NCBI RefSeq assembly: GCF_034702125.1
Contig: NC_085869.1
Location: 14,301,407 to 14,365,406 of the forward strand
Source: Engraulis encrasicolus
Lineage: Eukaryota; Chordata; Actinopteri; Clupeiformes; Engraulidae
DNA length: 64,000 bases
Direction: 5' to 3'
The notes under the pieces are model-generated. The model ran no database searches. It had not been told where the DNA came from and saw only the letters and a program-made list of their open reading frames with translations. How positions within the stretch are numbered: the first letter of the stretch is position 1; each line of letters starts with the position of its first letter. A program made the translations under genes and the position numbers. Below are positions 26,960 to 39,338 of this stretch, piece by piece.

Positions 26960-27397
<438 letters not shown>

Positions 27398-27399
27398 GA

Positions 27400-28720
27400 A
27401 TCGGCCACCCATGTCCTTGGGCCCGGGACAAGCGACCCCTTCATCACTCCCTTGTCTGCTTCTCTGGATCTGTCCGTCTCTCTCTCCCTCCCATGCACAC
27501 TTTCACAAATGCAATAACAGCATGTGTGCGTTGCGTTGGATCAAGCTCTGACTGGATCTCATCTCAACCACTTGGGACCCCTACTGAGGAGCCTGATAGC
27601 CAACACTCCTCATCCCAATGGCTGCCCTGCCCTTCACAGCAACCAAGATTTGGGCAAGAGAGAGCAAGACGGAGGTGATGCCTTTTGTTTAATGTCCATA
27701 AAGGGGGGTTAATTGCAGCATCCATCCTCAGAAGTGGGTAGATTTAGACAAGAACAGAGCACAGGCACCCAGGTGCTTTGTTGTTGATCTGATCTTAGTA
27801 GGCTGACCACAGGATTAGAGCGTCTCACGCTGGGCTTTGATTCTCCTGATGCTGCCCGATATGAGCACTGTTAGAATTGCTGAAAGCCTGCCTACGCACT
27901 TGTGCTAAACTGTATGTCTACGCAGGCCCCGTTTGCATCGTCATAAGCCTGCCAAGGCCCCCTTGACTGCTTTATGTCATAAGCCTGCCAAGACCTCCCT
28001 AGTATTTAAAAATGAAATAGACCCCCCCATAATAAATAATGCCCCCCACAAATTATGCCCCCCATTCACAACTGAGCTGTAGAGCCCCCATTGAGAAACA
28101 GTCTACATTACAGTCTGGTCTAGGTTTGCTTCATTTGACATGGTAGAGACACCTTACAAGATTTTTTGAGCGTTCTTCAGGATCGACGTCAGCTTTTTCT
28201 GTTGTAGTGCAATTAAATTGTTTGGCACAAGATGACTTTTAGTCAGGCTAATTTTATACCTCAAACCCAGATGGGTACTAAAAGCAGATACGAAATTCAG
28301 CAGAGTACAAAATCAAGTGTGTTACAAAGAGTTGGTTTACAAACTAGACTACAGCACCACACAGCCAGCCTTCCCATTTACACAACAGCCAAGCCTAGCC
28401 ATAGTCTAGCCATAGCCTACTTCTGATAAACAGGCTGATCAATTTCACTCAACTTCAGTTAGGCACTACATCACTGAGGATTGTATTTTGCCTTGAGGGT
28501 TCCCCGCTGAATCAAATGGCTCAAGGGTAGTGCAAGGATTTTGTTTACCAGGCTACAGTACTTCCAGGTTCAAAAATGAGAACAAATTCTCTGACTAAGG
28601 CATTACAAATTAAATTAATTAAGTCCTACATGGACATATTAAAAACAAGGCTCATGTGTAGCGACATCAGTGCCTTCTTCAGAACAGTAACACAAAAGAA
28701 CAGGCTACAGTAGGCTACTG
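27400..28720. other. Intergenic, repeat fragments only
   Basis: 27385-27435 holds a fragment (gggcccgggacaagcgaccc) of the GCTGACAGC family. The rest shows no supported exon or RNA. Confidence 0.4.
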
Positions 28721-28786
28721 TAAGAGTGCTAGACCTGAAGACTGACAGCAGCGGCAGATACAGTACAAGTGTATGGAGGTACTGTT

Positions 28787-28999
28787 CAGGGCTGGTCTGG
28801 GGGAGAAAAAAGGCCCGGGCACTTTTGGCTCAAAGGGGCCGGTTATAATTAGCGGCACTGAACTGACTCACTGGTGGCCCCTGCACCCTTGTGGGGCCCT
28901 ATTTTCAGAAATGTAAAAAATGTTTTTAAAAATTACATTTCTGAAAATAGGGGCTGACGATGGTGCAGGTCCCACCGGGAAATGCTCGCTATTCCCCTG
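28787..28999. mobile_element. hAT-like MITE, CAGGGCTGG family (copy 3)
   Basis: Starts CAGGGCTGGTCTGGGG and ends attcccctg, with a perfect 8-bp duplication gtactgtt at 28779-28786 and 29000-29007. It lies at the junction of two copies of a ~70-bp unit (agagtgct.gacctgaagac..gtacaagtgtatggagg). Confidence 0.8.
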
Positions 29000-29395
29000 G
29001 TACTGTTAGAGTGCTGGACCTGAAGACGCTAGACTGACAGTACAAGTGTATGGAGGTAGTGGAATGAAGAAATAAATATTGTATGGCTGAGGGATCGATC
29101 CGTGATATGTCCTCACCACCTCAAGATGAGGTGACTAGCATAAATAGCCTACCACTGATAAAAAAACAACCTGACCAGTTTGTGGTACAACTTCAGCAAT
29201 TACACTGATGGATTACCACTACCGTAGCCTACTGTGTATATCTATGTAGGTACAGGCTTATATTTTACTTTAAAAGGGCCAGCTGTTTTTTTTGGTTCAA
29301 GGGTAGTACAAGGATTTTGTGAAAGAGTGCTATCAGAGAATACTAGATTGACAGCAGCAGATGTGTATGAAGACAAGTCTTTGAAGGTAGTGCAA

Positions 29396-29560
29396 TCAGG
29401 GGTGCTGCTGATAGCTTTGGCCGGGCCCGGTACAAAGTCATTTAAAAGCCCCCCTTCCTCTCAATACAAAGTAATGAGGATCCAATTCTGGACCCCTCCT
29501 CTACTTGGGCCTGGGGCAACTGGCCCCTTTGCCCCTGACTGGAGGCTTCCCTACTGTAAG
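29396..29560 (+). mobile_element. GCTGACAGC-family repeat (copy 2)
   Basis: Begins caggggtgctgctgatagc, continues through gccgggcccgg.acaaagtca, tacaaagtaatg and ctacttgggcctggggcaac. Confidence 0.6.
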
Positions 29561-29589
29561 TGGAATGAGAGGTAGACTTTTCATTAGGC

Positions 29590-29820
29590 AAACCTTGGTA
29601 GTTGCCTAGGGCCCCAACCAAATCTGCCCGCCATAGGGGCCCCAACTGTCACACCAGTCGTGCTAAACAGAAAATCATAGGCTTGATCTTAATTTGTCAC
29701 TTATGTAAAGTAACTGAAGAAAACACAGAATTTGATGTCTACTGTAGGCTATAATGACTTTTGAGTGCCCCATGTTTATATTTCGCCTAGGGACCCCAAA
29801 ATGGCTATATCTGTCCCTGA
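29590..29820. repeat. Interspersed repeat with facing GCCTAGGG(G/A)CCCC blocks
   Basis: tgcctagggccccaac near 29610 and cgcctagggaccccaaaa near 29785 bracket unique DNA. Looks like a small DNA element; family not identified. Confidence 0.35.
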
Positions 29821-30410
29821 GTGGAATAAATACAGTTGAGTGATCCGTGACAGTGCCCTCACCTCCTCAGGATGGGCTGACCAGGAGTCAGAGATGAAAA
29901 TCAATGAAAATGTCCCCGTGCAGGAACCGTCCTGGGACGTGCCTATTTCTATACTCAGTAAAGTCATTGAAATAACTTTTGTTTGGCTTGGAAAAGTAGG
30001 ACAAAGTGGATTTTCTTGTATTTTTCAAGTGTGTCAAATAATAAGGCATTATCCTTTGAACCTGGGGAATTTGTGGTCACTGCCTGCCCTACAGTATCTC
30101 TGGACCAATGTTTATCTCACCTTTTTATACCTCTTGACCTCGAGAAAATGATTTAGGAAATATAAAGTGTATGTCATCATGGCCGTAACTACCATGGAGG
30201 ACACAGAGGTCATTTCCTCTGTATTTTCTTCAGTAATGTCACATTTATGTATGATGAAAATCGATATACGATCGATATATGATATCACAATGACAAATTT
30301 AGTCTGTATACATCAACCCCATTTATCCTCAAGGCAGTGATTAATGAAAACAAACTTAAGAGTTTGACTGAAGTGTTTGAAGCATTCCAAATGCACAGTA
30401 TGCTGTACAG

Positions 30411-30608
30411 CAGTGTTTCCCAACCAGGGGTACGTGTACCACTAGTGGTACGCGAGCACACTGAAGGGGGTACTTGGGAAAATGTAATAGTAGCAAATGT
30501 ATGGAGCAGTCACATTAGGATAGAGAAGAGATCATTAATGAGGGGGTACTCATGGCACAACAAAAAGGCTTAGGGGGTACATGAGGCCAAAAAGGTTGGG
30601 AAACACTG
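30411..30608. mobile_element. hAT-like MITE with CAGTGTTTCCCAACC ends
   Basis: 198 bp from CAGTGTTTCCCAACCAGGGG to GGTTGGGAAACACTG. Internal TACTAGTGGTACG-like words are typical. The flanks ctgtacag/gtttacag match at 6 of 8. Confidence 0.8.
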
Positions 30609-30619
30609 GTTTACAGCAC

Positions 30620-31560
30620 GCAGCATTTGACCTCTGTATTTGAAAATGTCTGGTTACGGCCCTGATGGGGATAAGAGAAGCTCTGAGGGTGAAGAAGCGT
30701 GACTAGACTGATATGTCCGCCATCAAGAGACTGCACCCCATAAGGCCCCCAATGAGCCGGCCATTACCACTGTCGAGCAGGAATGTGTGAATGGGTAATT
30801 GCAAGGCATTACACTGTAATTCACATTGGATTACTCTGCCGACTGGAGAGTGGTCGTATGTCAATGCAGCCCTTTTACGGTTCACCATTTAAAATGTGTT
30901 CAAAATGCGATTTGCATTCAATTTAAAGCAGGTGTTTTGCACCAAACCAGAATAGTGCTATACAGAATGTACCCGGAGAACCATATGATTTCACCAGAAT
31001 GGTACAGGCTTTTTTCCCTAGATATGTGAAATTTACATAATGATCCCAAGAACTGAGATGGCGGACTGGAGAATCTCGGTCAAATCGTTTTGGGTCACCT
31101 TGAGTTACCATGACCACAGAGGATGCTCTGGGAAAGCATGTCAAATAAATTCGAGGATTTGTGTGTGTGTAAGTGTGAACGGACAGTCAATTACGAGAAA
31201 AACAAACTGTTTTGTGTCTTCACTGATTCCCATTTAGTTAACACACACTACCCGATATTGTTCTCTTGTATTGCTTACATGAAATTAACCTTTACAAACA
31301 TTCAGCTTTCCGTAGAAGTGAGTAAATTGGTTTCCAACCATGATCGGACAGGCAGGTCAGATAATTACTTTGTTTGTCAGACTTGTGAAGAACATGTAAT
31401 GGTTTTCGATTTCAAAGAGGCTTGTTGTTGTTGTGTACTCCCAACAGCAGTCTCAGTAGGAGTTTCTGGACTCCAGCCCTGGTCAACGTGCCTGACCACA
31501 ATTACTGATGCCTTCTGCTACTCAAAGCAAGCAGAGTGCACTCAGTCACGCAGCCCTCGT
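30620..31560. other. Intergenic, no gene seen
   Basis: Includes an open frame of 150 codons at 31123-31575 with no domain, no codon bias I can see and no splice context; not called. Confidence 0.35.
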
Positions 31561-31572
31561 TTCACGACTCAG

Positions 31573-31645
31573 TGAGTGTGTGTGTGTGTGCGTGCGCGCG
31601 CGCGCGCGCGTGTGTGTGTGTAGTGGGGAAAGGTGGGAGTGTTGG

Positions 31646-31682
<37 letters not shown>

Positions 31683-31790
31683 TGTGTTTGTGTATGCACG
31701 CACATCCGTGTATGTGCGTGCGTGCGTGCAAATGCTCGCGTGTGTGCGCTTGTGTGTGTGTGTTTGTGTTTGTGTTTAGAAATGAATTGA
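31573..31790. repeat. Imperfect (TG)n/(CG)n microsatellite cluster
   Basis: TG tracts, a GCGCGCGCGCGCGCG block (31592-31609), then several interrupted TG/TTTG/GCGT tracts. Confidence 0.93.
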
Positions 31791-31903
31791 CTCAGAATGG
31801 TCCTCTTCAGAGGGTGTGAAGGTGAGATGTAATTTGAGGAGCTCTGACACTCTCTGCGTGCTCCTTGCTCCATTTTTCCCTCACACAAATTAGCTCCGTA
31901 CAC

Positions 31904-32074
31904 CAGGGCAGGACTGGGAGAGAAATAGGGACCGGGAACTTTTGGCTTAAAGGGCCCCCCCTCATAACTAACGGAGCAGAACGGACTCACCGGTGGGCCC
32001 CGCACCCTCGTGGGCCCCTATGTGAAAAAAAGCCCGGGAAATGTCCGCTATGCCAGATGGCCAGTACAGTCCTG
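31904..32074. mobile_element. hAT-like MITE, CAGGGC(T/A)GGACTGG family (copy 4)
   Basis: Starts CAGGGCAGGACTGGGAGAGA, ends ggccagtacagtcctg. Flanks ccgtacac and ccgtatac match at 7 of 8. Confidence 0.7.
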
Positions 32075-32079
32075 CCGTA

Positions 32080-32920
32080 TACACCGGAGAGGAACGCGAT
32101 GGAGATTATTAGGTGGCTCTTCCGAGCGTGACATCAAGTCCTTTCTGAAGGAAAGAAAGGATGAGACTGCGCATAATAATAACGATCCCTGGCTAGATGG
32201 CCTGCTCAAACAGAGTCCTTATCATTATCATTACTGGGGAACCATCACCTTTTGGTAGCCATGTGAGATTAGCAGCATAATATAATGTAAGTAGGTCTGA
32301 AAAGGAATGACAGGCCGTTAAAGTTCATTGACAGTCACATCAATGATTAAGAGTAAATTCAATGAACACAGAGATCACCACAAGGCGAATAAATATATAC
32401 ATATTAGGGCTGTCAAACAAATAATTTGAGTTTAATCTCTGGAATTCCATAGTTAATAACGATAAATTGCGACTTTTGTTCCATGTTTCCATTCCATTTT
32501 TCCATTCCATTTTCCATTGCATTTTAAGATGCGAGATGTGTAGCACAATCAACATGTTCTAATGCAAGATGGGGGTCTTAGCTTTCAAATGTAATTTATT
32601 TAATGTTTTTTTATTGCCTTTTCTCAAAAATGGCATTTTTTGCTGTTGTTTTTTTAGGAATACATGGGTTACATATACATGTGTTCAATATACCGGTACC
32701 TTGTAAACACATTGGCTGGGTGTGTCAGTGCAGGCACATTCATTAAAAGGACATGTTTGCTGTGCAGGTAGTGTGGATAGAACTCTGACCCCCACTATGG
32801 GGATGATCAGATGTATCGATATATCTCTCCATGTCCCATATGTCACGCCACCTTCTCGGCACTCGTATGCCATTTGATCTCAGTTTGATTTAGAGCTTAG
32901 CATTGATTGGCCAGTAATGA
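32080..32920. other. Intergenic, no gene seen
   Basis: AT-rich with CCATTCCATTTT short repeats (32485-32525). No exon supported. Confidence 0.4.
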
Positions 32921-32929
32921 AAGCTTAAA

Positions 32930-33400
32930 CCTCTGTGACGAGTCGCGGCGGCAGCAGGGCTGAACGGCAGGCTACACCGACGCCACTACATCACTACATC
33001 ACGAGGTGAGAGAGTGGAGTGTGCAGGTCTGGACGAAATTTGAGCGAGAGCGAAAAAAACTGGGAAAGGGGAAAGGGGAGGTGTGAGAGAGAGACTCAAA
33101 AGGAAGGAGGTGAGGAGGGCCGGTGCGCAAATCCGGCCTTATCATCACGCTTGCCGTTCCTGCTTCCCGCTTCCTCCCCGAGATGGCGGTGATTACTCTC
33201 AAGTAAGGCTTTTGACGCGGCTATCGATTGACCCTGTATTCATCATCCAGTGCGCTCTACTCCACTCGTGCTCGCGGCTCGCCCCCTGCGCACTGTGTGA
33301 CTGACCGGCAGGGCAGACTGCGGCTGAGGCTGTGACTCGCTCCCTTGACGCCTCTCTTGGAGTTCATGGAAATGGCCAGGGCTATTTTTAGAGCTGCCTG
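32930..33400. promoter_or_regulatory. CpG-rich island, possible promoter/first exon
   Basis: CG dinucleotides are far denser than in neighbouring DNA (for example gagtcgcggcggcagcag, acgcggctatcg, ctcgcggctcgcc). An ATG in a fair Kozak context (gagATGG) at 33182 opens a short frame MAVITL.. directly followed by CTCAA|GTAAGG, a plausible donor near 33203. No downstream exon is identified, so this is only a candidate. Confidence 0.25.
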
Positions 33401-33449
33401 CCCTGCGACACCCTTCTTCAAATCAGAGACCTATGTGTGTATTAGCCAC

Positions 33450-33600
33450 CAGTGCCGCTGATAGGTTTGCCTGGGCCCAGGACAGTCATCTGAACCCCCC
33501 CCCCCCCCATACATACAATGTAATGATGATCCAATCTCCCTCACATCCATGGGCCCAGGACAGCTGAACCCTTTGTCCCCCCTCTGTTGGCTTCACCAGG
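33450..33600 (+). mobile_element. GCTGACAGC-family repeat (copy 3) with poly-C
   Basis: Blocks gtgccgctgatagg, ctgggcccaggaca, a run of 14 C (about 33496-33509), catacaatgtaatg, catgggcccaggacag. Confidence 0.6.
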
Positions 33601-33879
33601 GCCTGTTCTAGTGAATCTGGTGCCCTAGATGAACACACCCTTTCCTTTTCACAAATTTAGAAATTGTCATCTGTAAAGACAGGGTTGTACACCTTATGGA
33701 GCACAGCTGAAATGCCTACAAATACTGAATATCCATGAATAAACGTCGTCAATGTTAAATTTGATGTTTGTTTACCCTTCACATTCTAATTCTGTGAGGC
33801 TTTCAGCTGCCCCCAACAAATTTGACGCCCTAGGTCACCGCCTTGTCTGCCTTTGCCTAGTGTCGGCTCTGCTTCTCTG

Positions 33880-34380
33880 TGTACTATAGTGTACGTCTGC
33901 CCTGCAGCAGTCTTTTTCTTGTGCATTGACAGACCATTTACCGCTTCCTGTAATATGGAGTGTAACATTGGACTGTGTCCACAGGTACGTCAGCCTGATA
34001 AAATGGAGAGACCCTGTCCAAACCAGAGACCTGTGCGTGTATGAGCTAATGTACAGTACTGTACCCAGGGAAGCTGACAAGGGGGGACAAATGGGTCAGT
34101 TATCCTGGGCCCTGGGAGAAAGGAGAAAGGGGGGGGGGGTAGAATTGGGTCCTCATTACATTGCATGTATTGGGTGAGGGGGCCTTTTAGATGACTGTGT
34201 CCCGGGCCCAGCCAAAGGTCAGCAACCCTGCCTGTTCCTCTGTCCTGCCCGGTCTCTTTGCCCAGTCGCTGTGCATTGACAGACCATTTACCGCCTCCTC
34301 TATTTGGGAGTGTAACACCATTGCTGGCTTTGGACTGAGTCCACAAATACGTCAGCTTGGTAAAAAAGGTGTCAACCTGA
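33880..34380. repeat. Two-copy local duplication interrupted by a MITE
   Basis: gtgcattgacagaccattta followed by ccgc.tcct and gagtgtaacaccatt-like words, then gact..gtccaca..tacgtcagc occurs at 33923-34000 and 34270-34360. A reversed GCTGACAGC-family element sits between (34062-34235, with gctgacaaggggggacaa and cccgggcccagccaaagg). Confidence 0.6.
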
Positions 34381-34389
34381 CCTCAAAAA

Positions 34390-35400
34390 AGACCTCTGCA
34401 CTTGGGCTTTGGGTATACAATTGCTTTTGCAGTGTAAGCATTGATTAATCACTTTTCAAGCTCATGCAGTGGAGCACAGGCACTGAAGGCCATAAAGGGG
34501 TTGTGCAAAACATATTTTAATGTCATAAAACATTTAATTCTACCATTTTCTGGTCCCCTTTCCTGACACTAGCAAGTTGCTCAGTGCGAATAATGTACTT
34601 CAAAGGTGGTGTAGAGGTGAGAGAGTGTAAGAGAGAGCAAGAGATAGAAAGGTGCATGCATGCACGCACGCACACACACACACCAACATACAGAGGCAAG
34701 CATGTTTGTGTGCCGCCTGCTGTAATATATACCTAGTATATATCAGCCTATGTAATGAAGTCTGGCCTCCTTAGAAATCAATCCCCATGATCTCCAGGTG
34801 CTGGATGGGGGATAAGAGGAATGAGGAAGGGGATTTGAAGGCGGTGCCGCTGCCGGAGCCACGGCACACACATGGATGCTCAAGGGACTGACTCCAGCAC
34901 GCTCTTGTGCAAAGGATCATCAGATCCACTCTCCTACGGTGTCAATCATTTCCTACTCCTCCATGCAACAGCCAATGACTTGGAATAGAGCTGCTCAACT
35001 GTGATTAAGGGTGCTTTGTTTATTTTATTTTATTTAAAAAAAAAGTTGGATTGCACAGTTTGGTAGGTGACCTTCAGACTAAATGTGCATGTAGGCTACA
35101 AAGGAAAGGTGATGCACTGTGGTTTGCTCAGCATGACTCATAGGGCTTCATAAAAATAAATGTGGACATCTTATCTTAATTTTCTTCTCACATTCAAGTC
35201 CCAGTCATGCAGCGGTCCATTTATTATCAATTAACATAATTCGTAAGCCCAGTGGATCGACTGATTTGTGAAATCAAGTGTAATGAAGTGGAAGGAAAAG
35301 CCTACCTGGCAAGGTTTTTATTTCCAAGGTGTCTATGAATACTGACAAATGCTAATCCAGCAGTAGGCAGCGTCAACCTATTTTTCTTCTGCCAAAAATG
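34390..35400. other. Intergenic, no gene seen
   Basis: Only a short CA/CGCA tract (34655-34683). No supported exon. Confidence 0.4.
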
Positions 35401-35404
35401 GTTA

Positions 35405-35530
35405 ATTACCTCTGCCAAGCAGGTTATGTTTTCAGTCGAGTCTGTCTGTCTGTCTGTCAGCATAACTCAAAAACTGATCAACGGATTTGGACGAAACTTT
35501 GTGGAGGGTCAGCATCTAAACTCATCCTCT
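35405..35530 (+). repeat. Widespread fish repeat (tctgccaa..gttatgttttc..aactcaaaaac), copy 1
   Basis: Shares gttatgttttc, TCTGTCTGTCTGTC, taactcaaaaac and acggatttgg with the oppositely oriented copy at 50515-50700. Confidence 0.6.
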
Positions 35531-35711
35531 CAGCATATTATCTCCACCAGTAGCCATACAGGCCCAGCATGCTAGCTTGCGCCTCCAGCGTTCACCTTTC
35601 CTCAAGTCACTCTCAAGCCCAGGCGTCTAAAACATAAGGCCCTGGGACCAGATGCGGCCTGCCAAATGGTTCAATCCGACCCCAGACTGGGGACGGCAAG
35701 ATTGCCATGTA

Positions 35712-37157
35712 CAAACCCCAACTCCGATGAAGTTGGGACGTTTGGTAAACAGTGAATAAAATCAAAATGCTATCATTTTCAAAACATTCAATCTATTCAT
35801 TAGATGGAGAATAGTGAAAAGACAACATATTAAGTGTTAAAACCGAGAAAAAATATTGTTTTGGGGGACATATGTACTCATTTCTAATTTGATAAATCCA
35901 ACACGTCTCAAAAGAGTTGGGACGGGGATCAGTGAAATTTAGTAAACATCCAAATAAGATAAAACAACAAAGAAGAACATTTCAAAATGAATTGTACTGA
36001 CGGACAATATAGGTGTCCAGGTATAAGATCATCACAGAGAGGCTGAGTCACTCAGAATTAAAGATGCAAAGGGAATAATTACCATAGTTATTACATGCAT
36101 TTTTGAATTCCCTTTGATTTAGCACAATTCAGTGTATATAAGACATATTTTTGTTAATAAAATCATTGTATAGGTTCATGACATCATGAAATATATATTG
36201 GCTGTAGTCTCACTCTAGCACTCCAGGAATTAGAGCTATTGAAAATTGACCATATTAAGAATGCTTAATGCATGAAAATGATACAGGGGTGTAACATTCT
36301 CCTAAGCACCTGAGCTCACTTGAAATAGACCCAGAAGACATGGGAAACTGTCCTTTGCTTACAGAAGTCAGCAGAAGTTGTAGAAGTCCATTCTTTTTGA
36401 CAATAATAGAGCATTGCACACCTGTGCTACAGTGAAAATGGACCATCCAACTTGTGTTAGTGCTAGCTTCAAAAGTCAGCCTCCATGATGGCATGCGGGT
36501 GCAGTAGTGCATTGGTTAAGATGTTCTCACTCATCTGTAGAGTTAAATACAGTGCTGAATGGTATAAATGGGTTTTAAACAGCATGAAAAGCCACTCATG
36601 CATTATATTTTGAAGGGAGATCTTCGATTACTGCCACATAGTAAGGTCAAATTGCATTCTCTACTATGTTTTAACAGTTTGGCTCCATCATAAGGACCAG
36701 CAGGTGATAAAATGGTGGGTTTTTGGTCAAGACCTGTCACACTATAAGCACTACAGAAAGGAAAACATTGAAAAACATGACAAGGAATACACCCACCATT
36801 TAGGCTGGTGAAATCATGTCCAAGATAGGAATTAACACTGTTTTTTATATAAAATCATCTCATCGGTTAATGTATTTGACTGTTAAGTGTTGTCTTTTGT
36901 TTTGTTTTTAGTCTTCCTCGACATTTGCTGCCATTTATTGTCCCCGTCCCAACTCTTTTGAGACGTGTTGGATTTATCAAAATAGAAATGAGTACATATG
37001 TCCCCCAAAACAATCTTTTTTCTCAGTTTTAACACTTAATATGTTGTCTTTTCACTATTCTCCATCTAATGAATAGATTGAATGTTTTGAAAATGATAGC
37101 ATTTTAATTTTATTCACTGTTTACCAAACGTCCCAACTTCATCGGAGTTGGGGTTTG
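35712..37157. mobile_element. 1.45-kb non-autonomous Tc1/mariner-like element with ~230-bp inverted repeats
   Basis: Begins CAAACCCCAACTCCGATGAA and ends with the complement (ttcatcggagttggggtttg), flanked by TA (35710-35711 and 37158-37159). The arms match for about 230 bp, including CCAACACGTCTCAAAAGAG. No transposase motif was found inside; the 85-codon reverse frame at 36255-36512 has no recognised domain. Confidence 0.85.
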
Positions 37158-37159
37158 TA

Positions 37160-37830
37160 AACTTAAGACGTTTCCCATAAAATGCTTTTTTTCTCATAAT
37201 CGTCCTAGTGTAAAAGGCATCAAAAAATTGAAGATGAGATGCTACTTTGGCGTCTTCTGTTTTGATCATTGCCATATAAAGGTATCCTTATGTACTGTCT
37301 AATCTGCTGTCTAATCTACAGTAAATGTGTCTCTCCCTATCAGTGTTCAAAACAGTGCAGTGGCTGTCCACATTTGTATGCCTTGCGTCCTACTGTTTTT
37401 GTGTCCCAGGCATTTAAGAGGATTTCAGGATGACTGCCATGAATTCCCATTTGTGAGTGCTGGCAGCTCTCCCCACTTGCACACAGCATATTCTTCCTCT
37501 AAAGAATGGTCTGCCTCACAAAGACACCCCGCTTCTTTGAATGGAAGTGAATAAATCATATATATTTTTTATATCAGCCTTGTCTTGGAATATTCACATC
37601 TAGGGAACAAACGATCCATTTCGGCACCAAAAAGGAATGCTTCCAGTCCCTCTCTCATTTTTCGGATGCCATTTTGTTTTAAATCACACATCTGTCTCTG
37701 GGGATGGCCGATGACATCCTCTCACAAAGGCGGTGATTAATTGTGGCATGTCTTGATATGCTCAGGTTCATTGCACCTGCCTTTTTATCACGTCAATGCC
37801 ATGTCTGCAGATGAGATGAGAAGAAAAGGA

Positions 37831-37877
<47 letters not shown>

Positions 37878-38430
37878 TGAAAGTTAAAGAGCTGAGATGG
37901 ATCACTCTCGCCCAACAAATTCCTCACCGCCCTCACCCATCAATGGCCAAGGGTTATTCGGTGTGTATGAGGAGGTATACGCCACATTATGCATGTCACC
38001 AGCCAAGCCTGCCTTATGGCCTCTACAGGCTTTGAGTGGGACAGAGGTCGCACCTGTGCACCCTTCAAATCCACCTATGGAGACCCTAACCACATGCTAC
38101 AGGATGTTGCAATATTGGGATAGCGGCTGCCAACACAAATTCAGTGCAGCCTCTGAAACGATGCGCCTAACTTGACACCTTTGACTCGTCATTGTCAGAC
38201 AGTTAGTCTCCTTGCTTTCTGCGGAGGATACAAGAATCATTGGGGATTGAACCTTTATAGTAGAAAGAGCCATAAACAATTCAGAACAATAATTGTGTAC
38301 AGCTTTTGGTAATATGTTTTCCATATCAATCAAATATACAAAGGGGTTGTTCCAAGAACCTGGCTCCGTAGTAAACTGGATTACCGGTATGTTAACTTTG
38401 ACATAGTGGTATAATCTAATAGAACATATT
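37160..38430. other. Intergenic with a (GA)n tract at 37832-37875
   Basis: About 22 GA units, otherwise no supported feature. Confidence 0.45.
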
Positions 38431-38437
38431 CACTTTT

Positions 38438-38943
38438 CACACCCGGATGCAAATAGCAACAAAGACTATTTTACACCCGGGTGCAAATAGTAATATTAAC
38501 TATATACACCCATGTGCAAATAGCAACAAAGACTGTTTGCACCTGGGTACAAATAGCAATATTCACCATTCACACCCGGGTTCAAACATCAACAAAGCCT
38601 TTTTACACACGGGTGCAAAAAGCAACAATGAGTATTTACACCTGGGTGCAAAAGTAGCAATATTCTCTATTCACAGCCGGGTGCAACAAAGACTATTTTC
38701 ACCTGGGTGCAAATAGCAATATTCACTATTCAAACCTGGGTGCAAATAGCAATATTCACTATTCACACCCGGTTGCAAAATAATAGCGACAAAGACTATT
38801 CACACCCGGGTGCAAATAGCAATATTCACTATTCACACTGGGGTGCAAATATCAACAAAGACTACAGTATTTACACCTGGGTGCAAATAGCAATATTCCC
38901 TATTTATTCCCGGGTGCAAATAGCAACAAAGACTATTTACACC
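38438..38943 (+). repeat. 33-bp minisatellite, left part (about 15 units)
   Basis: Units share CACCCGGGTGCAAATAGCAA and come in two types: one continues TATTCACTATTCAC, the other CAAAGACTATTTAC. Every unit has the palindrome CACCCGGGTG. The 33-bp period (11 codons) keeps some frames open, giving repeat-peptide artefacts. Confidence 0.93.
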
Positions 38944-39330
38944 TAGCCTGGTCCTGACCATCCCATAATACTACCATTTCATTTCGTATTTATGGTCTGG
39001 TATTTGTTTGCTCTGAAGTGATTGCAAGAAGCAGGAAGTTTGCACTCAGTTATGGTTTGAAATTATTGGACACCTCTCACCCAATCGCCGGCAGTTACTC
39101 AACAACAACATATCGTAGACCAATGGCTCTGGCGCAGATGTGTACGTCATTGTCACGAGCGTCCTCCCCCTTTTTCCCCCACGAGGGGCGCTTATTCGCT
39201 TATTGGCTGTTTTCTGGGGGGCGTTGCAATTAAAATCCTACTGCTCCAGGCACTCCACAGAGAAGCACGACCAGACTTGTAGTGGAGCCAATCCTTTGGC
39301 CGAAGTACGTAGGATGGCTCATGAGGCTAA
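38944..39330. mobile_element. 387-bp hAT-like MITE inside the minisatellite
   Basis: Starts TAGCCTGGTCCTGACCATCC and ends ggatggctcatgaggctaa (imperfect inverted ends). Flanks tttacacc (38936-38943) and tttccacc (39331-39338) match at 7 of 8, both being minisatellite sequence. It shares tatggtctgg and gcactcagtt.tggtttgaaa with the MITE at 6592. Confidence 0.7.
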
Positions 39331-39338
39331 TTTCCACC

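Noticed and set aside
31123..31575. 150-codon open frame
   Set aside because: Low-complexity, cysteine-rich end, no recognised domain and no splice or promoter context.
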